Shown piece after piece: positions 22,896 through 33,092 of a DNA stretch of 64,000 nucleotides. The stretch spans positions 186,001 through 250,000 of the forward strand of contig NZ_JADIKE010000034.1 in NCBI RefSeq assembly GCF_016904955.1, in the 5' to 3' direction. The notes under the pieces were generated by a model, which was given only the letters and a program-made list of their open reading frames with translations, was not told where the DNA came from and did no database searches. The translations under genes and the position numbers were made by a program. The first letter of the stretch is position 1. Each line of letters begins with the position of its first letter. The stretch comes from Dyella flava (lineage in GTDB: Bacteria > Pseudomonadota > Gammaproteobacteria > Xanthomonadales > Rhodanobacteraceae).

Positions 22896-25800
22896 ATGCC
22901 ACCTATCAAATCGCGCCGCCCTTCCTCCGTGCTGACTTCCCTTATCTGGTTCCTGCCAGGCTTTATCGCCGCTGGCATTGCCGCTGCCGTCGGCGCGCAT
23001 CCGGCCACGCTGATTCTGTTGCTGCTGACCAATACGCTGACCATGGCGGCGGTGTGTCACGCGATCGGCTTCGATCCGGAGCCCGATTTCATGCACACCG
23101 TGCTGCGCCGTGGCACAGCGCACATCACCCTGTTCACCTGTTATGTGGCGCTGGTGTTCCTGCTGATCGCGTGGCCGATGCTACGGCTCACGCAGCAGCC
23201 GACACTCGGCGCCAGCCTGCTGTTGGCCGCGGCGCTGGTGGTGGCGCTGACCGCGCTGTGGCGCCTTTGGCCGGCGTTTGCCCTGGTGTTCGTCTGGGAT
23301 GACGCCTATCCCGCGCAGGACAAGCATCATGGCTCGTCACTGTTTACCGCCTCAGCGCGCAGCATCACCTTCGGCCGCCACCTTTCACGCGAAGAACACT
23401 TTTTCAGCCATTTCCTGCCCAGCGCGCTGGCGCTGGTGATCCTGTCGTTCGCGGCGATCGCGCTGAGCGGCCTGTACGGCGTGCTGCCGTCGGAAATGCG
23501 CACCGCGGCCATCGTGCTGTATGCGGTGGTGATCGTGCCGCTGGGCTGCCTGGTGATTGCCAATCGCACCTTGCGCGTGATGCTGAGCGAAAGCCGCCGG
23601 CCGAAGCGCAAGGAAAAAGCGGCGGGCCGCAACGGAAAAACCGAACCGGTGATCAACGCACCCGCTCAGCCACCGCAATTGAGCGAGCAGGAACGTACGC
23701 CGGGCACGCCGGAACAGGCGCAAGCGCTGCTGGCGGCCACGCGCAATGGCGACATCGCACGCGCCCTGGCGCTGGTCGAGGCCGGTGCCGATCCGAATAC
23801 GGCGCCCGCCGCCGCTGATCGCGACCAACGTCCGGTGCTGATGCTGGCCGCCCTGCTGCCCGATCCGCATCTGCTGCGCGCGCTGATTGCCAAAGGCGCT
23901 GACGTGAATCGCGCCAGCGGCGGGCTGACGCCGCTGCTCGCCGCAGCACGCGACAGCTGGCACGGCCGCGCCGACGCGGTGATGACCTTGCTGACCAACG
24001 GCGCCAGCCCGCTGGCCGTTGATGCCGATGGCAACACGCCGCTGCACGGCGCCGTGCTTAGCGGCGAGCCGACGGTCGCGGCGATGCTGCTGGATGCGGG
24101 CGCTGCCATCGACGCGCTCAACCAGGCCGGCGCTAGCCCGCTGTCGATTGCCTGCCGCGCCGCCAACTGGCCGCTGGCGCAATTTCTGTTGGAGCGCGGC
24201 GCCAAGGCGTCGCCAGCCAAGGGCGAACCCGCGCTGGTCGCCGCCGCCGGGATCGCCGACGACGACGTCAGTGGCGTGAAGATGCTTCTGAAGCACCGCT
24301 CGCCCGCCAACGGTGTCGACGCCAAGCAACGCAGCGCGCTGATGGTCGCAGCGGCCGAAGGACACGAGCAAATCGCCCGCGCGCTGCGCATTGCCGGTGC
24401 AGATGTGAATCTGGCTGATCACCACGGCAGCACTGCGCTGATGGAAGCCGCGCGCGCCGGTGCGGTGGGTGTGGTGCAGATGCTGGCCGAGGCCCAGGCG
24501 AACGCGCTGGCCCGCGACAAGCACGGCCGCGATGCGCTGACGCTCGCGTGCCAGTCACCGCATGCGCAGGCTGAAACCGTGCGCGCACTGCTCGCGCTTG
24601 GCGCGGAACCGAAGACGCCCGGCAGCGACGGCCGCAGCGCACTCGATCATGCCGCCGCCAGCGGACGCTGGGATCTGGTCGCCTTGCTCGATCCGGAAAC
24701 ACCGCTGCCGGCCAGCCTCAATCTCGACGCGATCTCCGATGGTGCCGACACGCCGGCGCATCTGCTCGACGCCTTGCGCTTCGGCCACTGGGCGATCGTC
24801 TCCAGCTTCACCGGCCGCGTGCGCGAGTGGTCGCAGGCGCAACTGGCGCAGCTCTATCTGGATCTGACCGAACCCGACCAGCATGCCGCGCGCCGCTGGC
24901 TGCTCGATCACGGCCTGCACGCCGAGGCGCGGTTGCAACCGCAGCTGATCGACGAACTCGACAGCGAACATCCCCCCCTCCCACCGCTTGGACGCCGTCT
25001 GTTCGACGCACTGCTGCCGCTGTTGCCCGACAGCGCGGAAGCCATCACCGATCTGCTGGATGCCGGCGCCACCCCGGCCGGCACCGGCCTGCTCGCGCAG
25101 GCGCTGAATCATCTGCACGGCGCGTCGGCTGATACCGCGCTGCCGTTGAACATGCTGGAGCGCGGCGCCGATCCGTTCTGTCCTGACGAGCGCGAACGCA
25201 CCCCGCTGTATCTGGCTGCGGTGAACGGTCAGCTCGGCTTGCTGCAAACCTTGCTCAGCCGCGGCTGCAATCCGAATGTGCGCGACAGCAGCGGACGCAC
25301 TCCGCTGTTCGCCGCACTTGAGCACGGAGCCGCTGCGTTGCCGATGGTGCGCGCACTGGTCGCGCATGGCGCTGATGCCGAAACCATGGACGCCAATGGC
25401 GAAACGGCGCTCGGACTCGCGCTTGAGCATCCGGAGCTGGAACGCTGGCTGGACTGGAATGGCTGGCAACGCCCGCGCCGGCCACTGCGCGCCGACGATC
25501 TGATCGATGCCGCCAAGCAAGGTGCCGACGTCGCCATGCGGCGCTTGCTGGACCTGGGTTTTCCGGCCGATGCACGCGATGCGCAAGGCGCGACCGCGTT
25601 GCTGCATGCCTGCGGGGCCGGTCATCGTGAGGTCGCCATCACCTTGCTGGACGCCGGGGCCGACGTGGCCGCCAGCGCGAATAACGGCATGACGCCGCTC
25701 GCCGCCGCCGTTGCCGCACGCCGCGAAACTCTGGTGGCCTTGCTGCTTGAACGCGGCGCCACGGTCGACCAGCGGCTGCCCGGTGATGCCACGGCGTTGA

Positions 25801-26369
25801 TGATTGCGGCCGTGCAGGGTTATCCCGAGATTGCCGAACAATTACTGGAGGCCGGCGCCGATCCGAATGCCGTCGATGCACGCGGGCATAGCGCGCTGCA
25901 TGCAGCATCGCAATTCGGTTTCGAGCAGAACGACAGCCTGCGTGCGCGCCGTCTGTTCGATGCCCTGCTCAAGCGCAAAGCCGACCCGAATCTGGCCGAT
26001 GGCGAAGGCGAAACCTCCTTGCTGCTGTTGCTCGGTGCGCATATGCGTCCTGGCAGCCCGTGCGATCCCACGCATATCGGGGCGTTGCTGCCGGTGCTGC
26101 TTGATGCCGGAGCACGCATTGAACACGCCGATCAACGCGGCGTGACCGCGCTGCACGCGTGTGCGATGCATGCGCTGCTGCCTCCGGCCCGTGTGCTGTT
26201 GACGCGCGGCGCGGATCGCAACGCGGCCGACAACTTCGGACGCACTGCTGCGGATGTTGCGCGGCATCTGGGCTTTATCGACATCGCACACGAACTGACT
26301 GCGCGCGGCAGCGCCATTCCCAGCGTGCGGCAAACGCTGCGCCAGCCGGCGCAGCCGTCGGATTCTTGA
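22896..26369 (+). CDS. Very large membrane-anchored ankyrin-repeat protein
   Basis: 1157 aa. Residues ~10-230 contain about five or six hydrophobic helices (SLIWFLPGFIAAG, TLILLLLTNTLTMA, LFTCYVALVFLLIAW, SLLLAAALVVALTAL, and two more to ~225). A basic linker (RRPKRKEKAAGRNGK) follows, then from ~265 to the end some 20 ankyrin repeats with consensus G-TPL--A---G------LL--GA----. Two blocks, about 575-640 and 770-800, are degenerate. The start follows a TATACT-like -10 element. The ankyrin arm is presumably cytoplasmic and binds proteins, with the helices anchoring it. A toxic-effector role is not indicated. Function is unknown. Confidence 0.88.
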   Translation: MPPIKSRRPSSVLTSLIWFLPGFIAAGIAAAVGAHPATLILLLLTNTLTMAAVCHAIGFDPEPDFMHTVLRRGTAHITLFTCYVALVFLLIAWPMLRLTQQPTLGASLLLAAALVVALTALWRLWPAFALVFVWDDAYPAQDKHHGSSLFTASARSITFGRHLSREEHFFSHFLPSALALVILSFAAIALSGLYGVLPSEMRTAAIVLYAVVIVPLGCLVIANRTLRVMLSESRRPKRKEKAAGRNGKTEPVINAPAQPPQLSEQERTPGTPEQAQALLAATRNGDIARALALVEAGADPNTAPAAADRDQRPVLMLAALLPDPHLLRALIAKGADVNRASGGLTPLLAAARDSWHGRADAVMTLLTNGASPLAVDADGNTPLHGAVLSGEPTVAAMLLDAGAAIDALNQAGASPLSIACRAANWPLAQFLLERGAKASPAKGEPALVAAAGIADDDVSGVKMLLKHRSPANGVDAKQRSALMVAAAEGHEQIARALRIAGADVNLADHHGSTALMEAARAGAVGVVQMLAEAQANALARDKHGRDALTLACQSPHAQAETVRALLALGAEPKTPGSDGRSALDHAAASGRWDLVALLDPETPLPASLNLDAISDGADTPAHLLDALRFGHWAIVSSFTGRVREWSQAQLAQLYLDLTEPDQHAARRWLLDHGLHAEARLQPQLIDELDSEHPPLPPLGRRLFDALLPLLPDSAEAITDLLDAGATPAGTGLLAQALNHLHGASADTALPLNMLERGADPFCPDERERTPLYLAAVNGQLGLLQTLLSRGCNPNVRDSSGRTPLFAALEHGAAALPMVRALVAHGADAETMDANGETALGLALEHPELERWLDWNGWQRPRRPLRADDLIDAAKQGADVAMRRLLDLGFPADARDAQGATALLHACGAGHREVAITLLDAGADVAASANNGMTPLAAAVAARRETLVALLLERGATVDQRLPGDATALMIAAVQGYPEIAEQLLEAGADPNAVDARGHSALHAASQFGFEQNDSLRARRLFDALLKRKADPNLADGEGETSLLLLLGAHMRPGSPCDPTHIGALLPVLLDAGARIEHADQRGVTALHACAMHALLPPARVLLTRGADRNAADNFGRTAADVARHLGFIDIAHELTARGSAIPSVRQTLRQPAQPSDS

Positions 26370-26430
26370 TACGCGCACGACAGGGCTGGGACTTTTGCTC
26401 GTCGTCCCGGCGAAGGCTCGCTTTTCAGCC

Positions 26431-26534
26431 CCCTCTCCCCGGAGGGGAGAGGGAGAAAAGCGGTTTACGGGTATGTATCGTGCTCGCGCAGCCTTGCGCC
26501 CTCTCCCCTCCGGGGAGAGGGGTGGGGTGAGGGG
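26431..26534. repeat. GC-rich palindromic (REP-type) elements
   Basis: Palindrome CCCTCTCCCC/GGGGAGAGGG at 26431-26453, and a second at 26499-26521 with the tail GTGGGGTGAGGGG. The same module recurs at 31714, 31834, 34630, 34728 and 40458, so it is a dispersed intergenic repeat of this genome. Confidence 0.85.
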
Positions 26535-26541
26535 CCAACCT

Positions 26542-26793
26542 CGCGACGACGTTGATACGCAGCGTGAGTGCTGTGGAAAAACATCTCGCTGTTAGCCATG
26601 ACGTTTGAGGCAAGCTCAGCCCCTCACCCCGACCCTCTCCCCGGAGGGGAGAGGGAGTGATCGCGCGACGACGTTGATGCGCAGCGTGAGTGCCATGGAA
26701 AAACATCTCGCTGTTAGCCATGACGTTTGAGGCAAGCGCAACCCCTCACCCCGACCCTCTCCCCGGAGGGGAGAGGGAGTGATCGCGCGACGA
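26542..26793. repeat. 122-bp tandem repeat, two copies plus partial third
   Basis: Units 26542-26663 and 26664-26785 differ at only a few positions, and a third begins at 26786 but diverges after 8 bp. Each unit includes AAAAACATCTCGCTGTTAGC and ends in a REP-type palindrome. It lies between the ankyrin gene and the convergent antiporter gene. Confidence 0.9.
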
Positions 26794-26822
26794 AATTTGC
26801 CAGGAAACCAGTTAGCGAAAGC

Positions 26823-28661
26823 TCAACGTTCGTTGATCAAGGGCGTGTCGGCATCGGGCCCTTTTTCGGACGGTGTTGTGATTTCTTCCGCGTCGGCTTC
26901 AAACAACCTGCTCAGATCCGCGACCGCCTCGCGGGTGGTTTGCACCAGTTTGGCCTCGTCGTCGTAAACCAGATACTGGATCTTGATCAACTCCGAGTCC
27001 TTGCGGCGGAAACGCTCGACTTCCGTCACCGCCTTTTCGGCCGGCACCCCTAGTGCTTCCAGCGCTTTGCGGCTCATCTTGAGACTGGAATAAAGCGTTT
27101 CGCGCACCGGATCATCGATGCCCAGATCCATCAAGCGCCAGACGTGCTGGCGATTGCGCGCACGCGCGATGATTTTCAGATGCGGATACATGCGTCGCAC
27201 GACCCGCGCCACGCGCAGGCTCGATTCGGGATCATCGGTCGCCAGAATGAAGACTTCCGCCTTCTCCGCCTGTGCGGCACGCAATAGCTCCGGGCGTGCC
27301 GGGTCGCCGTAGAAGATGCCGTCGAGCTTGCCGAAGCGCTGCACCAGATCGAGTTGCTCGATGGAGTGATCCAGGGCCACGAACGGGATCTTCTGCGTGC
27401 GCAGCAAGCGCGCCACGACCTGGCCCATGCGGCCATAGCCGGCGATGATCACGCGCGGATGATCGGCATAGATGGTATCGAAGGGACGCACCGGCGCTTC
27501 CTTCTCCTTCGCGCCGAGCAACTTGCCGATGCCAGCCACCATCAAGGGCGTCAGGGCCATCGACAAGGTGATGGCCAGCACCAGCAAGCCTCCTTGCTGC
27601 TGCGCAATCAGGCCTTTGTCGGTCGCCTGGCGAAGCACCACGAAAGCAAATTCACCGCCGCTGGCCAGCAGTACCGCCAGGCGCAATGCATCCTTGCGAT
27701 TCAAGCCACCCGCCGTAAGACCCAGCGGCCACAGCAGCATGCCCTTCACCAGCAACAGTGCCACGGTGAGCCCGATCACCAGCAGCGGCGATTGCAGCAA
27801 CAGATGCACTTGCATCGACATGCCTACGCTGATGAAGAACAGGCCAAGCAGCAATCCCTTGAACGGTTCGAGATTTGATTCCAGCTCGTGCCGGTATTCG
27901 GAGTCGGCCAACAGCACACCGGCGAGAAAAGCGCCCAAGGTGACCGACACACCGGCCAGCTCCATCAACAGCGCGGTACCCATGACCACCAGCAAGGCGG
28001 TCGCTGTCGACACTTCCACCAATGCGGTACGTGCGACGAAGCGGAAGATCGGGCGCAGCAAGTAACGGCCGCCGACCACCACGGCCACAATCACGACGAT
28101 CGTGCGCAGCAAGGCGTAGGGGTCGATGCCGTGGCGGCCGGGCAAGGCCAGCAGCGGCACGGCGGCGATCAAGGGAATCGCGGCGAGGTCCTGAAACAGC
28201 AGGATCGCGAACGACTGGCGTCCATAAGCGGTGCTGACTTCCTTGCGTTCGCTCAGTATCTGCAAGCCGAATGCCGTCGATGACAAGGCCAGGCTGCCGC
28301 CAACGATGGCGGCTGCGCGAGACATATAGCCAAACCAGGCGAAGGCGATGACGCCGAACACGGCGCTGGTGGCGAGCACCTGCAACAGCCCGGCGGCGAA
28401 CACCGCGCGCCGCATCACCCACAGGCGTTGCGGCGACAACTCCAGGCCGATCACAAACAGCATCAGCACGATGCCGAATTCGGAAATGGCTGCCACCCCG
28501 TTGTAGTCACCGATCAGGCGCAGCGCTTCCGGCCCGATGATGATGCCTGCCAGCAGATAGCCAAGCACCGCGCCCAGGCGAAAACGCTTGGTGAGCGGCA
28601 CGACAATCACGGTCGCCAGCAGAAAGACGACGGCTGCTCGCAGGTATTGATGGCTATCCAC
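26823..28661 (-). CDS. CPA2-family monovalent cation:proton antiporter (KefB/KefC-type)
   Basis: 612 aa from a GTG with GGGGA 6 nt upstream. The N-terminal ~380 residues form the Na+/H+ exchanger-type membrane domain (LGYLLAGIIIGPEAL, LFVIGLELSP, LLFQDLAAIPLI). An RCK/TrkA-N domain begins near 408 with the Rossmann motif VIIAGYGRMGQVVARLL, and a TrkA-C-like region may follow. The family exchanges K+ or Na+ for H+ and is gated by cytosolic ligands. KefB/C-type identity is plausible from length and the Rossmann domain; glutathione gating cannot be judged by eye. It is convergent with the ankyrin gene. Confidence 0.92.
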   Translation of the reverse strand: MDSHQYLRAAVVFLLATVIVVPLTKRFRLGAVLGYLLAGIIIGPEALRLIGDYNGVAAISEFGIVLMLFVIGLELSPQRLWVMRRAVFAAGLLQVLATSAVFGVIAFAWFGYMSRAAAIVGGSLALSSTAFGLQILSERKEVSTAYGRQSFAILLFQDLAAIPLIAAVPLLALPGRHGIDPYALLRTIVVIVAVVVGGRYLLRPIFRFVARTALVEVSTATALLVVMGTALLMELAGVSVTLGAFLAGVLLADSEYRHELESNLEPFKGLLLGLFFISVGMSMQVHLLLQSPLLVIGLTVALLLVKGMLLWPLGLTAGGLNRKDALRLAVLLASGGEFAFVVLRQATDKGLIAQQQGGLLVLAITLSMALTPLMVAGIGKLLGAKEKEAPVRPFDTIYADHPRVIIAGYGRMGQVVARLLRTQKIPFVALDHSIEQLDLVQRFGKLDGIFYGDPARPELLRAAQAEKAEVFILATDDPESSLRVARVVRRMYPHLKIIARARNRQHVWRLMDLGIDDPVRETLYSSLKMSRKALEALGVPAEKAVTEVERFRRKDSELIKIQYLVYDDEAKLVQTTREAVADLSRLFEADAEEITTPSEKGPDADTPLINER

Positions 28662-28784
28662 GCTTGTTCCCCGACTTGGTGCCTGGGCAGGTCCTTTGGG
28701 GTCGATTATTCCACGTGAGCGCCATCAGAAACGTAATAGCTTGCTGCTGACGTGCCACCCTTGGGCATGGGATGATCCGGCCCC

Positions 28785-29597
28785 ATGAAATCCATCACCG
28801 CGCTTCTCATACTGCTCCTGGCTTGTGGCGTGAATGCAGCCACGGCGCAAGACAATATTCCGGTCTACGGCTATCAGGTGGTGCGCACCTATCCGCACGA
28901 TACCGGTGCGTATACCGAAGGCTTTTTCTATCTGGACGGCTACTTTTACGAAGCCACCGGCCAGGTCGGCGAGTCGTCGGTGCGCAAGGTCGACATGAAC
29001 ACCGGCAAGGTGCTGCAGCAGGTGGATCTGCCGGCGCCCGACTACGGTGAGGGCATCGTGGCGTGGAAGAACCGGTTGATGGAGCTGACCTGGCAATCGC
29101 ATCACGGCTTCATCTATGACTTGAAGAGCTTCAAGAAACTCGGCCAGTTTGATTATCCCGGCGAAGGCTGGGCGCTTACCGCGGATAACCGGCACATCTA
29201 CATGAGCGACGGCACGCCGACGCTTCGCGTGCTCGATCCAGCCACGCTCAAGCAGGTCGGCAAGATCGATGTCACCGCCGAAGGCAGACCGGTCGCCAAT
29301 CTCAACGAAGTGGAATGGGTGAAGGGTCAGATCTACGCCAATGTCTGGCTGACGCACGCCATCGTGCGGATCGATCCGGCGAGCGGCAAAGTCGTCGGTG
29401 TGATCAACCTGACCGGCCTCGGGCCCAAGCCTGAAGATACCCCCGATCCCAACAACGATGTGCTCAACGGCATTGCCTACGATGCAGCGCATGATCGTCT
29501 GTTCGTCACCGGCAAGCGTTGGCCGTTGATCTATGAGATCAAGCTGACACCGCCGCAAGCCAATACGCCGTCCGCTGCGCAAGCAGGCAAACCCTGA
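28785..29597 (+). CDS. Glutaminyl-peptide cyclotransferase (plant/bacterial type)
   Basis: 270 aa with a signal peptide (SITALLILLLACGVNAATA). The five-bladed propeller signature is clear: YPHDTGAYTEGFFYLDG, YEATGQVGESSVRK, GEGIVAW, LTWQ, GWALT, YMSDGT and LNEVEWV, ending LNGIAYD and LFVTGKRWP. These enzymes convert N-terminal glutamine to pyroglutamate, here in the periplasm, as in Xanthomonas and papaya QC. It is divergent from the antiporter and convergent with the LysR gene (13-bp gap). Confidence 0.92.
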   Translation: MKSITALLILLLACGVNAATAQDNIPVYGYQVVRTYPHDTGAYTEGFFYLDGYFYEATGQVGESSVRKVDMNTGKVLQQVDLPAPDYGEGIVAWKNRLMELTWQSHHGFIYDLKSFKKLGQFDYPGEGWALTADNRHIYMSDGTPTLRVLDPATLKQVGKIDVTAEGRPVANLNEVEWVKGQIYANVWLTHAIVRIDPASGKVVGVINLTGLGPKPEDTPDPNNDVLNGIAYDAAHDRLFVTGKRWPLIYEIKLTPPQANTPSAAQAGKP

Positions 29598-29609
29598 GGC
29601 GGTCGCGCC

Positions 29610-30497
29610 TCAGGCTAGTGTTGATTCGCGCAATCGCTGCAAGATCAGTTCGGCGAGCCGGGTCACTGCCGGTTCCGGCTCGGCTTCCGCGCGATAGAGC
29701 GCAAGTCCCAACAACGGCAAGGGCGGCAGGTGCGCATCCTGTGCGTCCAGCATACGCACATCCGCCGGCAACCCGAGCGGTGTGCGCACACTGACACCCA
29801 GCCCGGCTTTCACCGCCGCCCAGGTTCCCGCCAGGCTCGGGCTGGTAAAGGCGATACGCCACGCAACACCGGCATGATCCAATGCCTGGGTCGCCGCCGT
29901 GCGCATGATGCAGGGCGCATCCAGTACCACCAGCGGCACCGGCTCGCCCGCTTCATGGATCACGCTGGCCGGTTGGCCATCGGCAACAATCCAGCGCATC
30001 GGCAAGGTGTGCACATGCTCGGCGTACGGAGTAGTCAGGCCCATCTCCCACGCCAGCGCCAGATCCAGCCGGCCGGCCTGCAATGACTGCAGCAGGGTCG
30101 CACTGCGCGCCAGCTGTACCTCCACGCGCAGCCTGGGATGGGCGCGCTTGAACCGCCCCAGCACTTCGGGCAGCAGATTTTCGCCAAAGTCCTCTTGCAG
30201 CCCGAGGCGCACGCGCCCCTGCAATTCAACACCGCGCACGGCACTGACCGCCTCATCGTTGAGTTCCAGCAGACGCCGTGCGTAGCCGAGCATCACCTCG
30301 CCCGCTTCGGTCAGCACCATGCCGCGCCCGGATTTGCGCAGCAGCGGCGTACCGGCCTGGTCCTCCAGCTTTTTCAATTGCGCGCTGACGGCTGAGGTCG
30401 AGCGGCCCAGGCGGTCGGCAGCCTTGGCGAAACTGCCCAGTTCGATGCCTGTCGCGAAGCTGCGCATGACATCCAGATCGAGATTGGTCTTGCTCAT
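29610..30497 (-). CDS. LysR-family transcriptional regulator
   Basis: 295 aa from ATG 30497, which has GGGA 8 nt upstream; an upstream in-frame ATG adds 17 residues with no family match. The winged-helix DNA-binding domain occupies residues ~5-65 (GSFAKAADRLGRSTSAVSAQLKKLE), followed by the periplasmic-binding-like effector domain. It is transcribed away from the DUF4865/tautomerase pair and probably controls it and itself through the intergenic repeats at 30498-30550. Confidence 0.93.
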   Translation of the reverse strand: MSKTNLDLDVMRSFATGIELGSFAKAADRLGRSTSAVSAQLKKLEDQAGTPLLRKSGRGMVLTEAGEVMLGYARRLLELNDEAVSAVRGVELQGRVRLGLQEDFGENLLPEVLGRFKRAHPRLRVEVQLARSATLLQSLQAGRLDLALAWEMGLTTPYAEHVHTLPMRWIVADGQPASVIHEAGEPVPLVVLDAPCIMRTAATQALDHAGVAWRIAFTSPSLAGTWAAVKAGLGVSVRTPLGLPADVRMLDAQDAHLPPLPLLGLALYRAEAEPEPAVTRLAELILQRLRESTLA

Positions 30498-30555
30498 GGA
30501 ATAGTCCCGTTTTTCGGGATCATCAATACTGAATTTCCCGATTTTCAATACTATG
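30498..30555. promoter_or_regulatory. Divergent control region of LysR / DUF4865 genes
   Basis: Contains two TCAATACT direct repeats and the opposed blocks TTTTCGGGA and TTTCCCGATTTT, AT-rich against the surroundings. This fits a LysR-type box with overlapping promoters. The exact binding site is not defined. Confidence 0.45.
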
Positions 30556-30605
30556 CTGGGCCGCTAGGCTAGCTCCGTCAAGCCCTCCACCGACGGAGCT
30601 TCGCC

Positions 30606-31226
30606 ATGTCTCACGATCAGCCCGATGCTCAGCACAGCCCGGAGCCAGGGCACACCATGATCACCATGCAATACCGCATCGGCCTGCCCGCCGATTACGA
30701 CATGGACATCATTCGCCGCCGCATCGCCGAACGCGGGCACCTGACCGACGACTTCCCGCATCTGGCGTTCAAGGCCTATCTCTATGCCCATCGCGAGGCG
30801 GCTTATGCCAGCGGGCGCGAAAACCTCTATGCACCGTTCTACCTCTGGCACAACCACGAAGGCATGAAAGCGTTTCTCGACGGCGCGATCTTTGCGGGTG
30901 TGGTGGCGTCGTTTGGACGGCCGATCGTGCGTACGTGGTCGGTATGGCGCGCGGAGACGGCACCCGATCTTTCCATCGCACGCTACGCCACACGCGAGAT
31001 CGTGCCCATCCCGACGGACACGGCATGGCGTGCCGTGCGCGAACGGGAAAACGCGATGCTGCAGGCGGATCTGGATCGTGGCGCACTGGCCGCGATCAGC
31101 GCATTCGATCCGTGGACATTGATGCGCGTGCGCCTTTGGCGCGATACCGTGGTCCGACCTGCGAGCGATGACGTCGATGTCTACGAGATCGGCCATGTCT
31201 CGCAACCCGCGCTGACAGCAGCATGA
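30606..31226 (+). CDS. DUF4865 family protein
   Basis: 206 aa; the ATG at 30606 has GGAG 7 nt upstream, though homology begins at residue ~21 (MQYRIGLPADYDMDIIRRR). Family-typical segments are HLTDDFPHLAFKAYL, NLYAPFYLWHN, GMKAFLDG, and FGRPIVRTWSVW. The family is uncharacterised and is repeatedly found beside LysR regulators and tautomerase-like genes, as here. It has no signal peptide. A small-molecule or oxidative-stress enzyme role is guessed from context. Confidence 0.87.
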   Translation: MSHDQPDAQHSPEPGHTMITMQYRIGLPADYDMDIIRRRIAERGHLTDDFPHLAFKAYLYAHREAAYASGRENLYAPFYLWHNHEGMKAFLDGAIFAGVVASFGRPIVRTWSVWRAETAPDLSIARYATREIVPIPTDTAWRAVRERENAMLQADLDRGALAAISAFDPWTLMRVRLWRDTVVRPASDDVDVYEIGHVSQPALTAA

Positions 31227-31288
31227 TCGAAACATGCCCTGCGCCAGGATGACGCCAGGCACCCCCCAGCACGACTCAGGAGCCAACC

Positions 31289-31669
31289 ATGCCTATCGTC
31301 CGTATCGATGTACGCCGCGGCAAATCCCCGGCCTATATCGCCGCTTTGCGCAACGGTATCTATACCGCCATGATCGAGAGTTTCAGCGTGCCCAAGAATG
31401 ATCGCTTCATTCTGGTGCATCAGCATGACGCGGAAGAATTCGACTATCACCCCAACTATCTGGACATCGCACGCAGCGATGATCTGGTAATCATCCAGAT
31501 TGCCTGCAACAACACCCGCACGGTGCCGCAGAAGCAGGCGTTCTATAAGGCGGTGGTGGACAAGCTGGCGGCTGATCCCGGGGTGCGACCGGAAGATGTG
31601 TTGATCAATTTGCTGGAGACGGCCAAGGAGAATTGGTCGTTCGGCAATGGTATTGCGCAGTATGTGTGA
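31289..31669 (+). CDS. Tautomerase family protein (4-oxalocrotonate tautomerase/MIF fold)
   Basis: 126 aa. The mature catalytic Pro follows the initiator Met (MPIVRIDVRRG), the hallmark of the tautomerase superfamily. The length and VPKNDRFILVHQHDAEEF, then ETAKENWSFGNG, match the longer 'tautomerase_2' group. AGGAG lies 6 nt upstream of the start. It probably isomerises an enol/keto substrate and is co-transcribed with the DUF4865 gene 62 bp upstream under LysR control. Confidence 0.9.
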   Translation: MPIVRIDVRRGKSPAYIAALRNGIYTAMIESFSVPKNDRFILVHQHDAEEFDYHPNYLDIARSDDLVIIQIACNNTRTVPQKQAFYKAVVDKLAADPGVRPEDVLINLLETAKENWSFGNGIAQYV

Positions 31670-31713
31670 GGGCTGTCGGCAAGTTAGCTGCGTTTCTTCG
31701 CAAATCGCTCTCT

Positions 31714-31870
31714 CCCTCTCCCCTTCGGGGAGAGGGTTGGGGTGAGGGGCCGGGCTTGCCGAAAATGCCGTCGCTACGATCAATCTTCGCTTCGATGTGT
31801 CGAAGCTAAAAGAGCAACTTCATCGCAAGATTGCCCCCTCACCCCAGCCCTCTCCCCGCAGGGGACAGGG
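31714..31870. repeat. Paired, inverted REP-type palindromes
   Basis: Palindrome with outward tail at 31714-31750, ~85 bp spacer, then the inverted module at 31834-31870. It lies between the convergent tautomerase and hemB genes. The same architecture occurs at 34630-34761. Confidence 0.85.
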
Positions 31871-31890
31871 AGCAGCTAGTCGCGAGGTTG

Positions 31891-32988
<1,098 letters not shown>

Positions 32989-33092
32989 TCAACAATTGTG
33001 ACGAGAGCTAAACGTCCGTCTGCGCATTAGCGAGATGAACACATTGCGTGTGGCATCTTCGCCCGATGCATGTCCCCCCCAGGAGTCGCGTC

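Noticed and set aside
26431..26793. Possible CRISPR array
   Set aside because: Units are 122 bp, almost identical throughout and lack the short repeat/unique spacer pattern; no cas genes nearby.
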